A stretch of 45,548 bases of DNA from Thermoplasmata archaeon. GTDB lineage: Archaea; Thermoplasmatota; Thermoplasmata; Halarchaeoplasmatales; Halarchaeoplasmataceae. The stretch lies in assembly GCA_003554965.1 (NCBI GenBank), contig PWHR01000006.1, positions 1-45,548 on the forward strand, written 5' to 3'. The position numbers were made by a program, and so were the translations under genes. The notes below the pieces were generated by a model. The model saw nothing but the letters and a program-made list of their open reading frames with translations. It had not been told where the DNA came from and made no database searches. Of the stretch, positions 8,812-17,691 are shown one piece after another (the first letter of the stretch is position 1; each line of letters begins with the position of its first letter).

Positions 8812-9816
8812 TCACAGGTATTGAGAATATATTATGACAGCTATCAGGATACCTAATAAACTTATCCAAAGTAAAAGAGCTTTTTTGGTCATCCTTCTTG
8901 CTTTATCGGCTTCCCACCAAGTACTCGGCTCAAACCCTTGTGCAACGAAGGTCAAAACTCCTGACAGGTTGATGCATATCAGGTTGATAGAGAAGAGTAA
9001 AAATGCGTTGAAACCTTTCCACATTTCTCCAGTACCGATCAGTAGACCGGAAGCGGCGATAGCAGGAACTAGAGCTATGGCTACCATGACTCCTATAACG
9101 GCAGAAGAAAGTCCTTTAGTGTAGGCCAGTGTTCCCGCGCTTCCTGCAGAAAGAGCTAGAACGACGTGAAGCAGATCTACACTGGTTCTTGCTTCTATTT
9201 GAGTGGTTGCAGGATCGACCTCCAACATCATACCCAAAACTATAGAGACCAAAAAGGAGAGGGCTATACCCAACACTGTAGTCTTCGCCGCTAGTTTCGC
9301 AAGGTCTATATCGGCTAGAGTCGTAGCTAAAGATAGACCGACGTTAGGACCGAGCATGGGAGCGATGACCATAGCACCTACGATCACAGCGACATCGTCT
9401 TGCAAAACACCTATAGAAGCTACAACCGCCGCCAACACGGTCAAAAGTACATAGACTCGGCTGAGTTCACTCTGACCTTTGACCTCTGTATACAATTCTT
9501 CCCTGCTCACCCCGGCGGTCTCTTTTCCCTCTTCCTCCTCTTTTTCCTCCTTTTTCTCTTCTTCCTCTTCCTCCACCGGTAATGAAGCCTCCACTCTAAA
9601 AAGGAGCAGCCTGAAAGGATCATTATGACTGAATTCTTCCTTGAGCTTGTCTATTATGGTCTGACTCTTCTCCGCGTGTACCAGTAACTTTACCACGGCT
9701 TTTTCTTCGGATATCTCTTCCTTCCAGAATTCGAAAACTTTGTCGTCTTCCTCTGCGATACGCTCCGCTTTATCCTGCTCTTCTGCAGGTATGATCATCT
9801 CGATGAGCCGCTGCAA
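8812..9816 (-). CDS. DUF389 (TIGR00341) family membrane protein
   Basis: A 334-residue protein. An N-terminal soluble ferredoxin-like domain (about 1-80) is joined by a strongly acidic, Glu/Lys-rich linker (about 80-100) to a membrane domain with about six helices. The segment SELSRVYVLLTVLAAVVASIG followed by VAVIVGAMVIAPMLGPNVGL is the DUF389 hallmark. The function of the family is unknown; transport has been suggested. The start is a TTG, chosen because MQRLIEMIIP matches the usual first strand of the family; an internal ATG at 9798 is the alternative. Confidence 0.82.
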   Translation of the reverse strand: MQRLIEMIIPAEEQDKAERIAEEDDKVFEFWKEEISEEKAVVKLLVHAEKSQTIIDKLKEEFSHNDPFRLLLFRVEASLPVEEEEEEKKEEKEEEEGKETAGVSREELYTEVKGQSELSRVYVLLTVLAAVVASIGVLQDDVAVIVGAMVIAPMLGPNVGLSLATTLADIDLAKLAAKTTVLGIALSFLVSIVLGMMLEVDPATTQIEARTSVDLLHVVLALSAGSAGTLAYTKGLSSAVIGVMVAIALVPAIAASGLLIGTGEMWKGFNAFLLFSINLICINLSGVLTFVAQGFEPSTWWEADKARRMTKKALLLWISLLGILIAVIIYSQYL

Positions 9817-9911
9817 CTTTTCACTGTATCTTTAATCTAATGACTATATTTTAAAGTTGAGGTAAGTTTTAAGTAATTAAAAGATTTTTCACAAAAAAAA
9901 GGTGTATACGA

Positions 9912-12137
9912 TTGGCTAAATCTGAGCTAGCTAGAGATATCGGCTTCTTCGGAGCTTTCACGATAGGTCTCGGGACCATGCTTGGAGCAGGAGTGTTCAT
10001 ACTACCCAGTATAGCGAGTGAACAGGCGGGTCCTGCGAGCATGCTCTCTTTCATATTTGGAGGGATAATTTCCATTCTAGCAGCTTTATCTCTTTCAGAA
10101 CTTTCAACATCTATGCCTGTCACTGGAGGTAGTTATCATTATATCCACGCGTCTCTAGGAAATTTCCTAGGCAGTATCTCAGGCATGATCCTATGGTCAG
10201 GTCTCACTTTTGCTTCCGCGTTTTACATGCTCGGGTTCGGTCAGTACTTAGCTGAGCTGATCGGCGGTGAAATAGTTTCCTTGGCTGCTCTTGTAATGGC
10301 CGCTATACTCATCTTTGTGAACATCTACGGCGTGGGAGAGGCTGGAAAGTTACAGAATTTGATAGTTAGTATTTTGGTGGGGATTATACTCGTCTTCCTT
10401 GTATTTGGAATACCAGGCGTCGAGATGGAGAATCTGAGTCCCTTTAACCCTGAGGGTTTCCCAGCGATCTTCATGACGGTTGGTACTGTTTTCGTCAGCT
10501 TCATAGGCTTTGAAGTCATTGCCGATATAGCGGAAGAGGTGAAAGAACCTTCTAGAAACATCCCTCTAGCCATGGTCGCTTCAGTCGTTACCGCCACTTC
10601 TATCTATGCTTTGGTCATGTTCGTCAGTGTAGGATCGATGAATATAGCGGACCTTGGAGGCTCTACAGTACCTCTAGCTGACGTAGCCAATACGTTCTTA
10701 GGCGATGGTGGATCTCTAGCGATGATAATTGGCGCCTTACTGGCTACGATCTCCAGTGCCAACGCGTCTATCCTCGCCGCCACAAGGATAAATTTCGCCA
10801 TGGCTAGAGATAGAGTTCTATTTCCTTGGTTTGACGAAGTCCACAAAAGATTCAAAACTCCACACAAATCTATAATCATCACAGGAATCCTCATATTTGT
10901 GATGATAGCATCTGGAGCTACGGTAGACATGCTTGCGGAAGTCGCTGGTTTCGCTTATCTCTTGACTTACGCCCTTGTTCACGTTGGCATAATAGTCATG
11001 AGAGAAACGGATCCAGAATTTTATCGTCCATCCTTCAAAACTCCCGGCTATCCATCGGTTCCTGTTTTGGGATTGGCAGGATGTGTTCTGATCCTGCTTC
11101 AACTAAATTTATGGGTCCTACTGATAGGTTTCATCATAGTCGGCTTCGGCTCTATCTGGTACGGTATCTATTCAAAAGATCGTGTTGAAGAACATGGAAC
11201 TTTAGACTGGTATGTTAAAAAAGAAGAACTTGAAACGAAAGAGAAAAAGAGGAGGATCTTGGTAGCGACTGAAGATCCAAAGGAAGAAAAGCAGCTTTTA
11301 AGATTCGCAGCCCTGAGCGCTTCGGCGAGAAAAGAAGGGGAGATAGTGATTCTGCATGTGTTACAACCTATGGAAGGAAGATCCGTGATGAATATACCAG
11401 AATTTGAAGAGAAAAGGATAGATAAAGAAAGAGAGATATTCGAGATAGGTAGAAAGTACGCAGAAGATCTCTCCATCGGTATCAAAGCTGAAGGCATGAT
11501 AGAAAAGGACTTGAGGACCGCTGTCAACAAGCTCTTGGAAAAAGGAGATATCGACCAAGTCTTTTTAGGATGGAAAGGAGCAGCAGGATGGAAGGGAAAG
11601 AAGTTGGGAAGAAATTTAGATCTTATAGTGGAAGATATCAAGAAAACTGATCTAGTCATCGTTAGGCTCGGAGATGAAAAAGTAGGAAAAGTCGTTGCAG
11701 CCGTAGGAGAAGGACCTAACACCTTGGCTACGGTGAAAAGGGCTTACGAAATGAGTAAGGCGGAGGACGGTGAGTCACTCACACTCTTGAATGTCCAGGT
11801 CCAAGAAGAAGACGGTCCTTCAAGGAAGAGATTGAAGGAGTTAGGAGAAAGACACGTCAAGAGCATAGCAGAGAAAGCTGAGATAGATCCTGAAGAGTAT
11901 GAAGTAAAGGTCATCGTTTCTGACGACCGAGACAGGGTTTTGAAAAAGGTACTGAAACGATATGATACGATCTGTTTGGGCGCGGCTAGAAGAGCCAGGC
12001 TGGAAGGTACGGTGTTTGGCGTGCTCCCTGAAAAGATCGCCTGTTCGACAGAGTCTAACGTGCTCCTAGTGAGGGATTCAAAACCCCCGACTGGTAGCTA
12101 TTTCAAAGGACTGTACAAGTCCATCAAAAGAAGATGA
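9912..12137 (+). CDS. APC family amino acid permease fused to two universal stress protein domains
   Basis: A 741-residue fusion. Residues 1 to about 430 form an APC-superfamily transporter with about 12 helices. The first helix has the substrate-binding GLGTMLGAGVFILP glycine pattern, and the helix 6 equivalent is FISFIGFEVIADIAEEVKEP. Residues about 455-600 and 605-725 are two UspA-like domains; the first begins with RRILVATEDPKEEKQLLRFA. This architecture is found in archaea and bacteria, where the soluble domains are presumed to regulate transport. The start is TTG, with AAAGGTG seven bases upstream; no ATG fits the family's N-terminus better. It is divergent from the DUF389 gene. Confidence 0.87.
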   Translation: MAKSELARDIGFFGAFTIGLGTMLGAGVFILPSIASEQAGPASMLSFIFGGIISILAALSLSELSTSMPVTGGSYHYIHASLGNFLGSISGMILWSGLTFASAFYMLGFGQYLAELIGGEIVSLAALVMAAILIFVNIYGVGEAGKLQNLIVSILVGIILVFLVFGIPGVEMENLSPFNPEGFPAIFMTVGTVFVSFIGFEVIADIAEEVKEPSRNIPLAMVASVVTATSIYALVMFVSVGSMNIADLGGSTVPLADVANTFLGDGGSLAMIIGALLATISSANASILAATRINFAMARDRVLFPWFDEVHKRFKTPHKSIIITGILIFVMIASGATVDMLAEVAGFAYLLTYALVHVGIIVMRETDPEFYRPSFKTPGYPSVPVLGLAGCVLILLQLNLWVLLIGFIIVGFGSIWYGIYSKDRVEEHGTLDWYVKKEELETKEKKRRILVATEDPKEEKQLLRFAALSASARKEGEIVILHVLQPMEGRSVMNIPEFEEKRIDKEREIFEIGRKYAEDLSIGIKAEGMIEKDLRTAVNKLLEKGDIDQVFLGWKGAAGWKGKKLGRNLDLIVEDIKKTDLVIVRLGDEKVGKVVAAVGEGPNTLATVKRAYEMSKAEDGESLTLLNVQVQEEDGPSRKRLKELGERHVKSIAEKAEIDPEEYEVKVIVSDDRDRVLKKVLKRYDTICLGAARRARLEGTVFGVLPEKIACSTESNVLLVRDSKPPTGSYFKGLYKSIKRR

Positions 12138-12225
12138 AAAACCATGCAAAAACATATAATAGTCTAAACACCATTTATTCTACAGTCTTAGAGAGAGAAT
12201 AATTTTACCGAAAGGAGGAGCAAAG

Positions 12226-12807
12226 ATGGATGCAGAAGAACTGATACGATTGATGAAAGAAAGATGGACCGCAAGAAAGTTCAAATCCAAAGATGTGAAG
12301 GAGGATGACCTGAAAAAGATATTGGAAGCCGGAAGGTGGTCTCCTTCAGGGGGCAACAAACAGCCCTGGGAGTTGATCGTGATAAGAGATGAAGAGTTAA
12401 AAGATGAGATAGCACGACTCTATGCTGAGGGTATGGGGATGTCTAAACCTCCTGAGAGGTATACTACACCACCTGTTCTGATCGCCGTCGGTATCGACAG
12501 GCGTATCATCGACTCTTACCCTGATATGATGCCGGCAGAGTTCGTGGTCTACGCGAGCATAGGGAGCATGGTCCAGAACATGAGTATCACTGCAGCTTCT
12601 CTTGGGATGGTACTCAGCTGGGGTACACAGCCTTCCGTCATCCAAGGACAAGTGGAAGAACTACTCGAAGTTCCGGATCACATCGAGGTGCCTGACATAT
12701 TACAATTAGGTTATCCTGCCCAGGATAAGTATTCTTCAGATAGGCGAGAAATAGATGATTTCTTGCATCACGATAAATTGGATAAAACGAAGTTAAGAGA
12801 TGTTTGA
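12226..12807 (+). CDS. Nitroreductase family FMN-dependent oxidoreductase
   Basis: A 193-residue flavoenzyme of the nitroreductase fold. FMN-phosphate contacts are expected in RWTARKF (about 13-19) and in PSGGNKQPWELIVI (about 40-53), and the C-terminal ILQLGYPAQDK is the usual late FMN-site loop. Members reduce nitro groups, quinones or enones with NAD(P)H, or act in iodotyrosine or cobalamin-ligand chemistry; the true substrate is not evident. The ATG has an ideal AAAGGAGG site. The radical SAM gene follows after about 25 bp and may share the transcript. Confidence 0.87.
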   Translation: MDAEELIRLMKERWTARKFKSKDVKEDDLKKILEAGRWSPSGGNKQPWELIVIRDEELKDEIARLYAEGMGMSKPPERYTTPPVLIAVGIDRRIIDSYPDMMPAEFVVYASIGSMVQNMSITAASLGMVLSWGTQPSVIQGQVEELLEVPDHIEVPDILQLGYPAQDKYSSDRREIDDFLHHDKLDKTKLRDV

Positions 12808-12832
12808 ACTTTGAATTGTCTAGGTGTTAACC

Positions 12833-13966
12833 ATGGCTTGGAGTTTCAGGGCGAAAAAAGAAAAGTGTAAGATATGCGGTGAAGAGAGTGATAAGATATC
12901 TAGTTACCTGTCACTCTGCCTCGATTGTATAAGAGAAGGAACTGAAAGATCATCGAAGATCGCTCGATCAGTTCACGAAGAAGCTAGAAAGGAGATCAGA
13001 CTTCCAAAAATGGATCGCTCTGAAGGTCTCACCTGCGGCTACTGCGGAACTAATTGCAAGATACCTGAAGGTGAAACTGGAAACTGCGGTTTGACGATGA
13101 ACAAGGACGGTAAACTCTTCCGAGAGTTCGGTACTCCAGAAAAAGCTGTTGGATCATGGTACAAAGATCGTCACCCCACCAACTGCGTAGCTTCATGGTG
13201 CTGTGCCGGAGGTACAGGAGCAGGTTATCCAAAGTATGCGAGAACCGAAGATGGAGATATCGGACAATGGAATGCTGCTGTTTTCCTTGGCTCATGTTGT
13301 TCCCACTGTCTCTACTGCCAGAACACCGACTGGCACCGGATGGCCTCTTTACATGATTCAGTGATTGAAAAGGACGAGCTTGTAAAGGATGTAGTGGATG
13401 ATAGATCTATAACCTGTCTCTGTTGGTTCGGTGGATCTCCAGAACCACAGGCACCTTTCGTCTATCACGTCTCCAAAGAGATCCTCGAGAAGGTGGATGA
13501 TGATAGGCTGATGAGGATATGTCTTGAAGTGAATGGTAATTTTGATTGGAGGTTATTGAAAAAGATCGCTAGATTGTCATTTAAAAGCGGTGGAGGTATA
13601 AAATTCGATCTGAAAGCGTGGGATAAGAATGTTTACAGGGCACTCGCAGGCATAACTCCTGAAACGATCTTCAAAAATTTTGAGAGATTGGGAAAGCTGC
13701 ACCGGAAGAGAGAAGAGCCCCCGTTCCTACGAGCCTCTACTTTACTTGTGCCGGGTTACGTAGATCTTACAGAGATCAGGAATATAGCAAGATTCATCAG
13801 TGATGTTGACCCTACCATCCCTTACTCTCTTCTAAGCTACGCTCCAGGCTACAAGCTGGCCGATCTACCTAAGACCGAAAAAGATTTTGCGTTGACGGCT
13901 AAAAACGTCGCTGAGAATGAAGGGTTAAGAAAGGTCACAATAGGCAATGAACACCTCCTAGAATGA
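12833..13966 (+). CDS. Radical SAM protein of the PflA/AmmeMemoRadiSam-like group with extra cysteine motifs
   Basis: A 377-residue radical SAM enzyme. It starts with a CxxC...CxxC zinc-ribbon-like region (CKICGEES and CLDC). A Cys-rich block follows (TCGYCGTNCKIPEGETGNCG), as in COG1180 proteins, and then the cluster motif CCSHCLYC, which gives CX3CX2C for the [4Fe-4S] cluster. SAM-binding GG is in WFGGSPEP. I chose ATG 12833 because AGGTG lies six bases upstream; a GTG at 12824 is the longer option. COG1180 members include pyruvate formate-lyase activating-enzyme-like proteins, but no glycyl-radical partner is present here, so the substrate is unknown. Confidence 0.8.
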   Translation: MAWSFRAKKEKCKICGEESDKISSYLSLCLDCIREGTERSSKIARSVHEEARKEIRLPKMDRSEGLTCGYCGTNCKIPEGETGNCGLTMNKDGKLFREFGTPEKAVGSWYKDRHPTNCVASWCCAGGTGAGYPKYARTEDGDIGQWNAAVFLGSCCSHCLYCQNTDWHRMASLHDSVIEKDELVKDVVDDRSITCLCWFGGSPEPQAPFVYHVSKEILEKVDDDRLMRICLEVNGNFDWRLLKKIARLSFKSGGGIKFDLKAWDKNVYRALAGITPETIFKNFERLGKLHRKREEPPFLRASTLLVPGYVDLTEIRNIARFISDVDPTIPYSLLSYAPGYKLADLPKTEKDFALTAKNVAENEGLRKVTIGNEHLLE

Positions 13967-14025
13967 TCGGTTGATCTTTACTCCAAAAACCTTCCGTTAC
14001 ATATAAATAACATCGGCTGGGTGAA

Positions 14026-14451
14026 TTGGATAGTGCATCAGATATGGAAAAAAATAAAGTGCTGGCGGCCATCGTGATCTTCGTATTACTCGCTATGTTA
14101 GGGGTATTTTTGACTGGAGGACCAGGAGGGGAAGATGAAGAAATAGAACAAGAAGTAGAACTGGAGATATTGAGTTCTACAGAGGAAAATGGTCTTAGTT
14201 TGGAAGTGCGGATGAAAAACTTAAGAGAGGAAGAAATAAATTTGAGAAGCAATAAATTCATAGTCATTTCTCAGGAAGGGTTTGAACATCGGGCCGACAA
14301 TTCTATTAATATGGAAAATCAATTACATCCCGATGATGAGGATACATTTACTCTTGATTTTTTTGATTTTCAACATGAAGATTTGGAACCTGTTGAATTA
14401 ACTTTTGAAGCCGACGATACCGCAGAACCGATCGGTTGGGCTGAAATCTAG
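14026..14451 (+). CDS. Single-helix anchored extracytoplasmic protein with a DUF4352-like beta domain
   Basis: A small protein of 141 residues from the TTG at 14026, or 135 from the ATG at 14044. One hydrophobic helix (KVLAAIVIFVLLAMLGVFLT) is followed by a Gly/acidic linker and a beta-rich domain. The pattern (variable strand, LRSNKFIVISQEGFEHRAD, then LHPDDEDTFTLDFFDF) resembles DUF4352 telokin-like lipoprotein domains. A TATA-like ATATAAATAA at about 14001-14010 supports transcription. GGTGA at 14020-14024 could serve the ATG at 14044 only with long spacing, so the start is uncertain. Function unknown. Confidence 0.6.
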   Translation: MDSASDMEKNKVLAAIVIFVLLAMLGVFLTGGPGGEDEEIEQEVELEILSSTEENGLSLEVRMKNLREEEINLRSNKFIVISQEGFEHRADNSINMENQLHPDDEDTFTLDFFDFQHEDLEPVELTFEADDTAEPIGWAEI

Positions 14452-14465
14452 AAGGAAAAAATGGT

Positions 14466-16004
14466 TCATAGATTCTTGATCATATAAGCACCTTCAAGCT
14501 TATATCCTAGTTTTCTATAGTAATTCCTGGCGCCGACTCCACTGGTGACCCTGATCTTATCTGCTTTTTCTGAAGCTATCTTTTCACATTTTCTCAGTAG
14601 TTTCCTACCGTACCCAGAGTGCTGTACCTCTCTACTTTCCTCATCTACTGGAGTCATCTCACCGACCACTTTCAACTGCCTGACTGTAGGCATCGAATCA
14701 CCATCCGTCCTCAGTCTTGCGTATCCTACAAGAAGATCATCCTTATCGCTGAGCTCGATGAAGTGTTCTAGGCCACCGGATGCAGAGTAAACGAGTCTTT
14801 TCATTTCTAGGGACTCTAGAGCTAATTCTTCTTCCGAGTGTCCGACTTCTCTACACCTGATGCAGTCACATCTTTTTCTCCTCTCCTCCATCACTTCTTT
14901 AGCATACTGTCTGAGGTTGCTCTTTTTCACCCCGCCTTCAACGAGTTGGGAAGGTATATCTCTCTGCACCCTTTGTATCCTGACATATTTAGGGACTATA
15001 GATTTCATCTCTGCAAGTAGTTCTGACGCCTCTCCAGTATTCAAAGGCTGGTAGTTACCCTCCTTCCACTCTTCGTACAGTTCCGTTCCTTCAACCACGA
15101 GAGCAGGATATATCTTGAGAGAATCGGGTTGAAAATCTTCGTTCCTGAACAGCTCTAGAAAGTCCTGAAGATCATCTGCCTTACTCATCCCGGGTAGACC
15201 GGGCATGATGTGATGGCAGACCTTCAGACCTCTCTCTTTAGCCAATCTTGTGGCTTCGATCGAATCTTTTACGTCGTGGCCTCTGTCTATACTATTCAAT
15301 ATATTATCACGTATAGATTGGACACCTATCTCCACTCTAGTTGCTCCCAGTTTCAACATCCGATCTAACTCTTTCTTTTTACAGTAGTCAGGCCTAGTTT
15401 CTATAGTGAGACCGATACATCTCTTTTCAGCGTCTTCGTTCAATTCATGTGCTTCAGACAATGTGTCTGATCTTTTCGAATTCAACGCGTCAAAACACCT
15501 TTTGACGAAGTTTTTTTGATAATCCCAATCCCTTGCTGGAAAAGTCCCTCCCATCACGATCATGTCTATCTTGTCAGTCTTATGTCCGATAGCTCTGTAC
15601 TGAGCCAACCTATCCTTGACCTGCTCATATGGATCGAACTCGTTCCTTTCTCCTCTCAATGCGGCGGGCTCTTTTCCTGTATAGGATTGAGGACTCGGTT
15701 CTTCACTTTTAGGTCCTCCTGGACACATCATACATCTCCCATGGGGGCATTCGGCAGGTGAAGTCATCACCGCGATAACAGAAACACCAGATTTGCTTCG
15801 AGCAGGTTTTCTCTGGAGGACTGGAACTACTTCTTCCCTAGAAACATCCTCCATCTCTTCCACTCTTTTGAGGATCTCAGAATTGGTCGGTAGTTCATCT
15901 CTGTCGTATTTTCTGCATAGCCTTATCTTTCCTTTCTGCAGTTCTTCAGGAGTCGATATCTTTCCCTGTCTTATCTCCTCGATGATCTCCTCGAAATAGT
16001 CCAT
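14466..16004 (-). CDS. elp3: tRNA uridine(34) 5-carboxymethylaminomethyl modification enzyme Elp3
   Basis: A 512-residue archaeal Elp3 that makes cm5U-type modification at the wobble uridine of tRNAs using acetyl-CoA and SAM. The radical SAM motif is CPHGRCMMC (Cys86, 91 and 94; CX4CX2C is Elp3-specific), preceded by the family's SGVSVIAVMTSPAEC. A GNAT-like acetyltransferase domain fills the last third (SGYGRKLLRKCEKIASEKADKI near the end). A Cys pair CDCIRC lies between the domains, as in other Elp3 proteins. The frame is open to 16091, but those 29 residues look unlike any Elp3 N-terminus, so I start at ATG 16004. It is divergent from tRNA-Val. Confidence 0.92.
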   Translation of the reverse strand: MDYFEEIIEEIRQGKISTPEELQKGKIRLCRKYDRDELPTNSEILKRVEEMEDVSREEVVPVLQRKPARSKSGVSVIAVMTSPAECPHGRCMMCPGGPKSEEPSPQSYTGKEPAALRGERNEFDPYEQVKDRLAQYRAIGHKTDKIDMIVMGGTFPARDWDYQKNFVKRCFDALNSKRSDTLSEAHELNEDAEKRCIGLTIETRPDYCKKKELDRMLKLGATRVEIGVQSIRDNILNSIDRGHDVKDSIEATRLAKERGLKVCHHIMPGLPGMSKADDLQDFLELFRNEDFQPDSLKIYPALVVEGTELYEEWKEGNYQPLNTGEASELLAEMKSIVPKYVRIQRVQRDIPSQLVEGGVKKSNLRQYAKEVMEERRKRCDCIRCREVGHSEEELALESLEMKRLVYSASGGLEHFIELSDKDDLLVGYARLRTDGDSMPTVRQLKVVGEMTPVDEESREVQHSGYGRKLLRKCEKIASEKADKIRVTSGVGARNYYRKLGYKLEGAYMIKNL

Positions 16005-16118
16005 CGATAGGCTATTTTGCCCTATTGGTATAACAATCTTTCTATTTGCATCAGCACAGCACAACAAACAAATCCAATTTTGAAAGATCACACTTTACGA
16101 GGCTTGAAAGGAAAAACG

Positions 16119-16127
16119 ATATATAGC
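16119..16127 (+). promoter_or_regulatory. TATA box (box A) of tRNA-Val
   Basis: GATATATAG about 30 nt upstream of the mature tRNA 5' end at 16155, the normal archaeal distance for a short 5' leader. Confidence 0.55.
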
Positions 16128-16154
16128 CGCTTTCAATCATATGGAAACTGCAAA

Positions 16155-16229
16155 GGGCTCATAGTCTAGGTCGGTTATGACGTCGCCTTGACATGGCGGA
16201 GGTCGCCGGTTCAAATCCGGCTGAGCCCA
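16155..16229 (+). tRNA. tRNA-Val (anticodon GAC)
   Basis: A 75-nt cloverleaf. The acceptor stem is GGGCTCA/TGAGCCC with discriminator A at 16229. The anticodon arm is TCGCC-TTGACAT-GGCGG, which places GAC in the anticodon. The T arm is GCCGG-TTCAAAT-CCGGC. CCA is not encoded and no intron is seen. The last 14 nt plus two flanking bases are repeated at 16318-16333. Confidence 0.93.
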
Positions 16230-16231
16230 CT
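16216..16231 (+). repeat. Direct repeat copy 1: 3' end of tRNA-Val (att-like)
   Basis: TCCGGCTGAGCCCACT, covering the last 14 nt of tRNA-Val and two bases beyond. The second exact copy is at 16318-16333, 102 bp downstream. Duplicated tRNA 3' ends are the usual footprint of tyrosine-integrase insertion. Confidence 0.7.
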
Positions 16232-16267
16232 CATTACATTCGTGAACTCAGCGGATTTGAAAACACG

Positions 16268-16314
16268 GGGAATCACAGATTCCCCTCACTCATCGATTTC
16301 TAACAAAATCGATT
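16268..16314 (+). repeat. Two hairpins between the tRNA-Val 3'-end repeats
   Basis: The first hairpin (16268-16286) has arms GGGGAATC/GATTCCCC around the three-base loop ACA. The second (16293-16314) has arms ATCGATTT/AAATCGAT around CTAACA. They occupy the short segment bounded by the 16-bp direct repeats. Confidence 0.7.
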
Positions 16315-16317
16315 CGT

Positions 16318-16333
16318 CCGGCTGAGCCCACTT
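16318..16333 (+). repeat. Direct repeat copy 2: displaced 3' end of tRNA-Val
   Basis: Exact 16-base copy of 16216-16231. There is no tRNA body here, only the 3' end fragment. Confidence 0.7.
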
Positions 16334-16386
16334 CACTATTGGTTCATAATCCTTCTAATATTGCTCTATTTGTAATAGGGAAGGGT

Positions 16387-16410
16387 ACCTAACGCCGATT
16401 ATGTATACAA
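16387..16410 (+). repeat. 24-bp direct repeat, copy 1
   Basis: Begins ACCTAACGCCGATTATGTAT and contains the palindrome GTATAC. The second exact copy is at 17692-17715; the bases on either side differ, so the match is exactly 24 bp. Copies are 1305 bp apart and enclose the proline-tailed membrane-protein gene and a hairpin cluster. Confidence 0.75.
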
Positions 16411-16621
16411 ATATGATTCCTCTCTGTGACTCTTGTGTTTCTACATGTAAACACCTTTACTTATCTTTTCTTAAATAGAAAAAGTGATTTGAAAAATTAG
16501 ATGTCTACGCTAAAAGGTTCTAAGCTTTGCCTTTTAGTTATCGATAACTTCTTTAAAAAAATGGAAGAAGGGGGTGAAGGACTGATTACCAAACCCCATT
16601 TGAAAGTTTTTTAGTAAATCA

Positions 16622-17191
16622 CTACGAGGAGCCAGGAGGAGGAGGTACTTCACTATCATTCTCTTCCGGCGGTGGGGGTACTTCTTCTTCCTCAGGCGGA
16701 GGTGGTGTTTCTCTACTCTCAACTTTAGGCTCTCTACCCTCTCCTGAAGAGAATTCCTCTTCTTCTCCGTTCTTTTTGATATAGCCGACTGCAGCTAGAA
16801 TCACGCCGATCACGGCTACAACTATCCCGATAAAGAAGAGTGGCGGGTATCCCTCAACATACTGAGTAGCCTCTATGAATTCATTCCCGAGAAAATCTTC
16901 CCTTTTTTCAACGTTGAGTTGAACTTCATCCCCTTCATCTCCTATATCTTCTGTAGACCATATAGATGGTTCTGTATCATCTAGGGTATAATTATAGTCA
17001 CCATCTTCCATTTCTTTCGAAGTAATCTCTCCTTCTATCCACTTTTCTTCCCCTACGTCCGCCTCTTCCATCTCACCTGATGCTTCTTCCCAGTCTGTGG
17101 TGGAGGGCATGAGAGCAAACTGCACTACCAGTATCAAAATAACCCCTAGGACTAACAGCCCAATTCCTCCTCCGAGTAATTTTTTACTCAT
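16622..17191 (-). CDS. Two-helix membrane protein with a proline/glutamate-rich cytoplasmic tail
   Basis: About 189 residues. A hydrophobic helix lies at about 4-27 (KKLLGGGIGLLVLGVILILVV). An acidic extracytoplasmic domain of about 90 residues follows, then a second helix (PPLFFIGIVVAVIGVILAAVGYI) and a tail with PPPPEEEE, VPPPPEEN and VPPPPG repeats. The loop between helices resembles the E3 ligase-like/DUF-type membrane proteins of archaea, but I do not recognise a family. The GTG at 17203 and the ATG at 17191 are both in frame; I chose the ATG because GGTGA lies eight bases before it. The gene is isolated between the two 24-bp direct repeats. Confidence 0.65.
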   Translation of the reverse strand: MSKKLLGGGIGLLVLGVILILVVQFALMPSTTDWEEASGEMEEADVGEEKWIEGEITSKEMEDGDYNYTLDDTEPSIWSTEDIGDEGDEVQLNVEKREDFLGNEFIEATQYVEGYPPLFFIGIVVAVIGVILAAVGYIKKNGEEEEFSSGEGREPKVESRETPPPPEEEEVPPPPEENDSEVPPPPGSS

Positions 17192-17432
17192 TTCTTTTTT
17201 CACCCGTATGCTATAAATATTGATTAGTATATTAGTAATTTGGGTATAAGATTTGGATATTTGGTTTTAATACACATTTTAATCTTTTACTTGAGGTCCC
17301 ATAAAATCTCTAATATTAGGCTGAATACTTTCAGACTTTTGAGTACTAACCGGTTATAGATTTGCTTAATTCAGAAAAAGAATCAATGGGAAAAATCAAA
17401 AATTCTACTCATTTTTAGAAAATAATTTGTTA

Positions 17433-17677
17433 AAGGCTATCGTAGATAGCCTTACATGTTTTTGATGCATTTTTTTATCAAAAAAGCGTAGGAACTCGCT
17501 TTCGCTCGCTCCACCTTTTCAATCACTTTCCTTGCTACTCTCGGAAAGAATGATTGAATGCGAGGGACGTGAGTCCCTCTTTACTTCAGAAGGCTGTCGC
17601 CTTCCTGCGTATGCGGTAGGAAGGAAAAATTCCTTCTTTACTTTATTTTTTCCGCTACGCTCCAGAAAAGTAAAGTA
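17433..17677 (+). repeat. Cluster of seven hairpins
   Basis: Hairpins in order: 17433-17453 (9-bp arms AAGGCTATC/GATAGCCTT, loop GTA); 17459-17484 (TTTTTGAT/ATCAAAAA); 17518-17558 (TTCAATCA/TGATTGAA with inner CTTTCC/GGAAAG); 17562-17579 (GAGGGAC/GTCCCTC, loop GTGA); 17589-17604 (GAAGGC/GCCTTC); 17620-17636 (GAAGGAA/TTCCTTC, loop AAA); 17639-17677 (TACTTTA/TAAAGTA plus inner pairs). ATGCGAGGGA also occurs twice, at 17558 and 17677. Stems are mostly unrelated in sequence. Confidence 0.75.
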
Positions 17678-17691
17678 TGCGAGGGATGTGA

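Noticed and set aside
16005-16091. Longer N-terminus of Elp3
   Set aside because: The 29 extra residues resemble no Elp3 start and the region lies in the shared promoter space with tRNA-Val.
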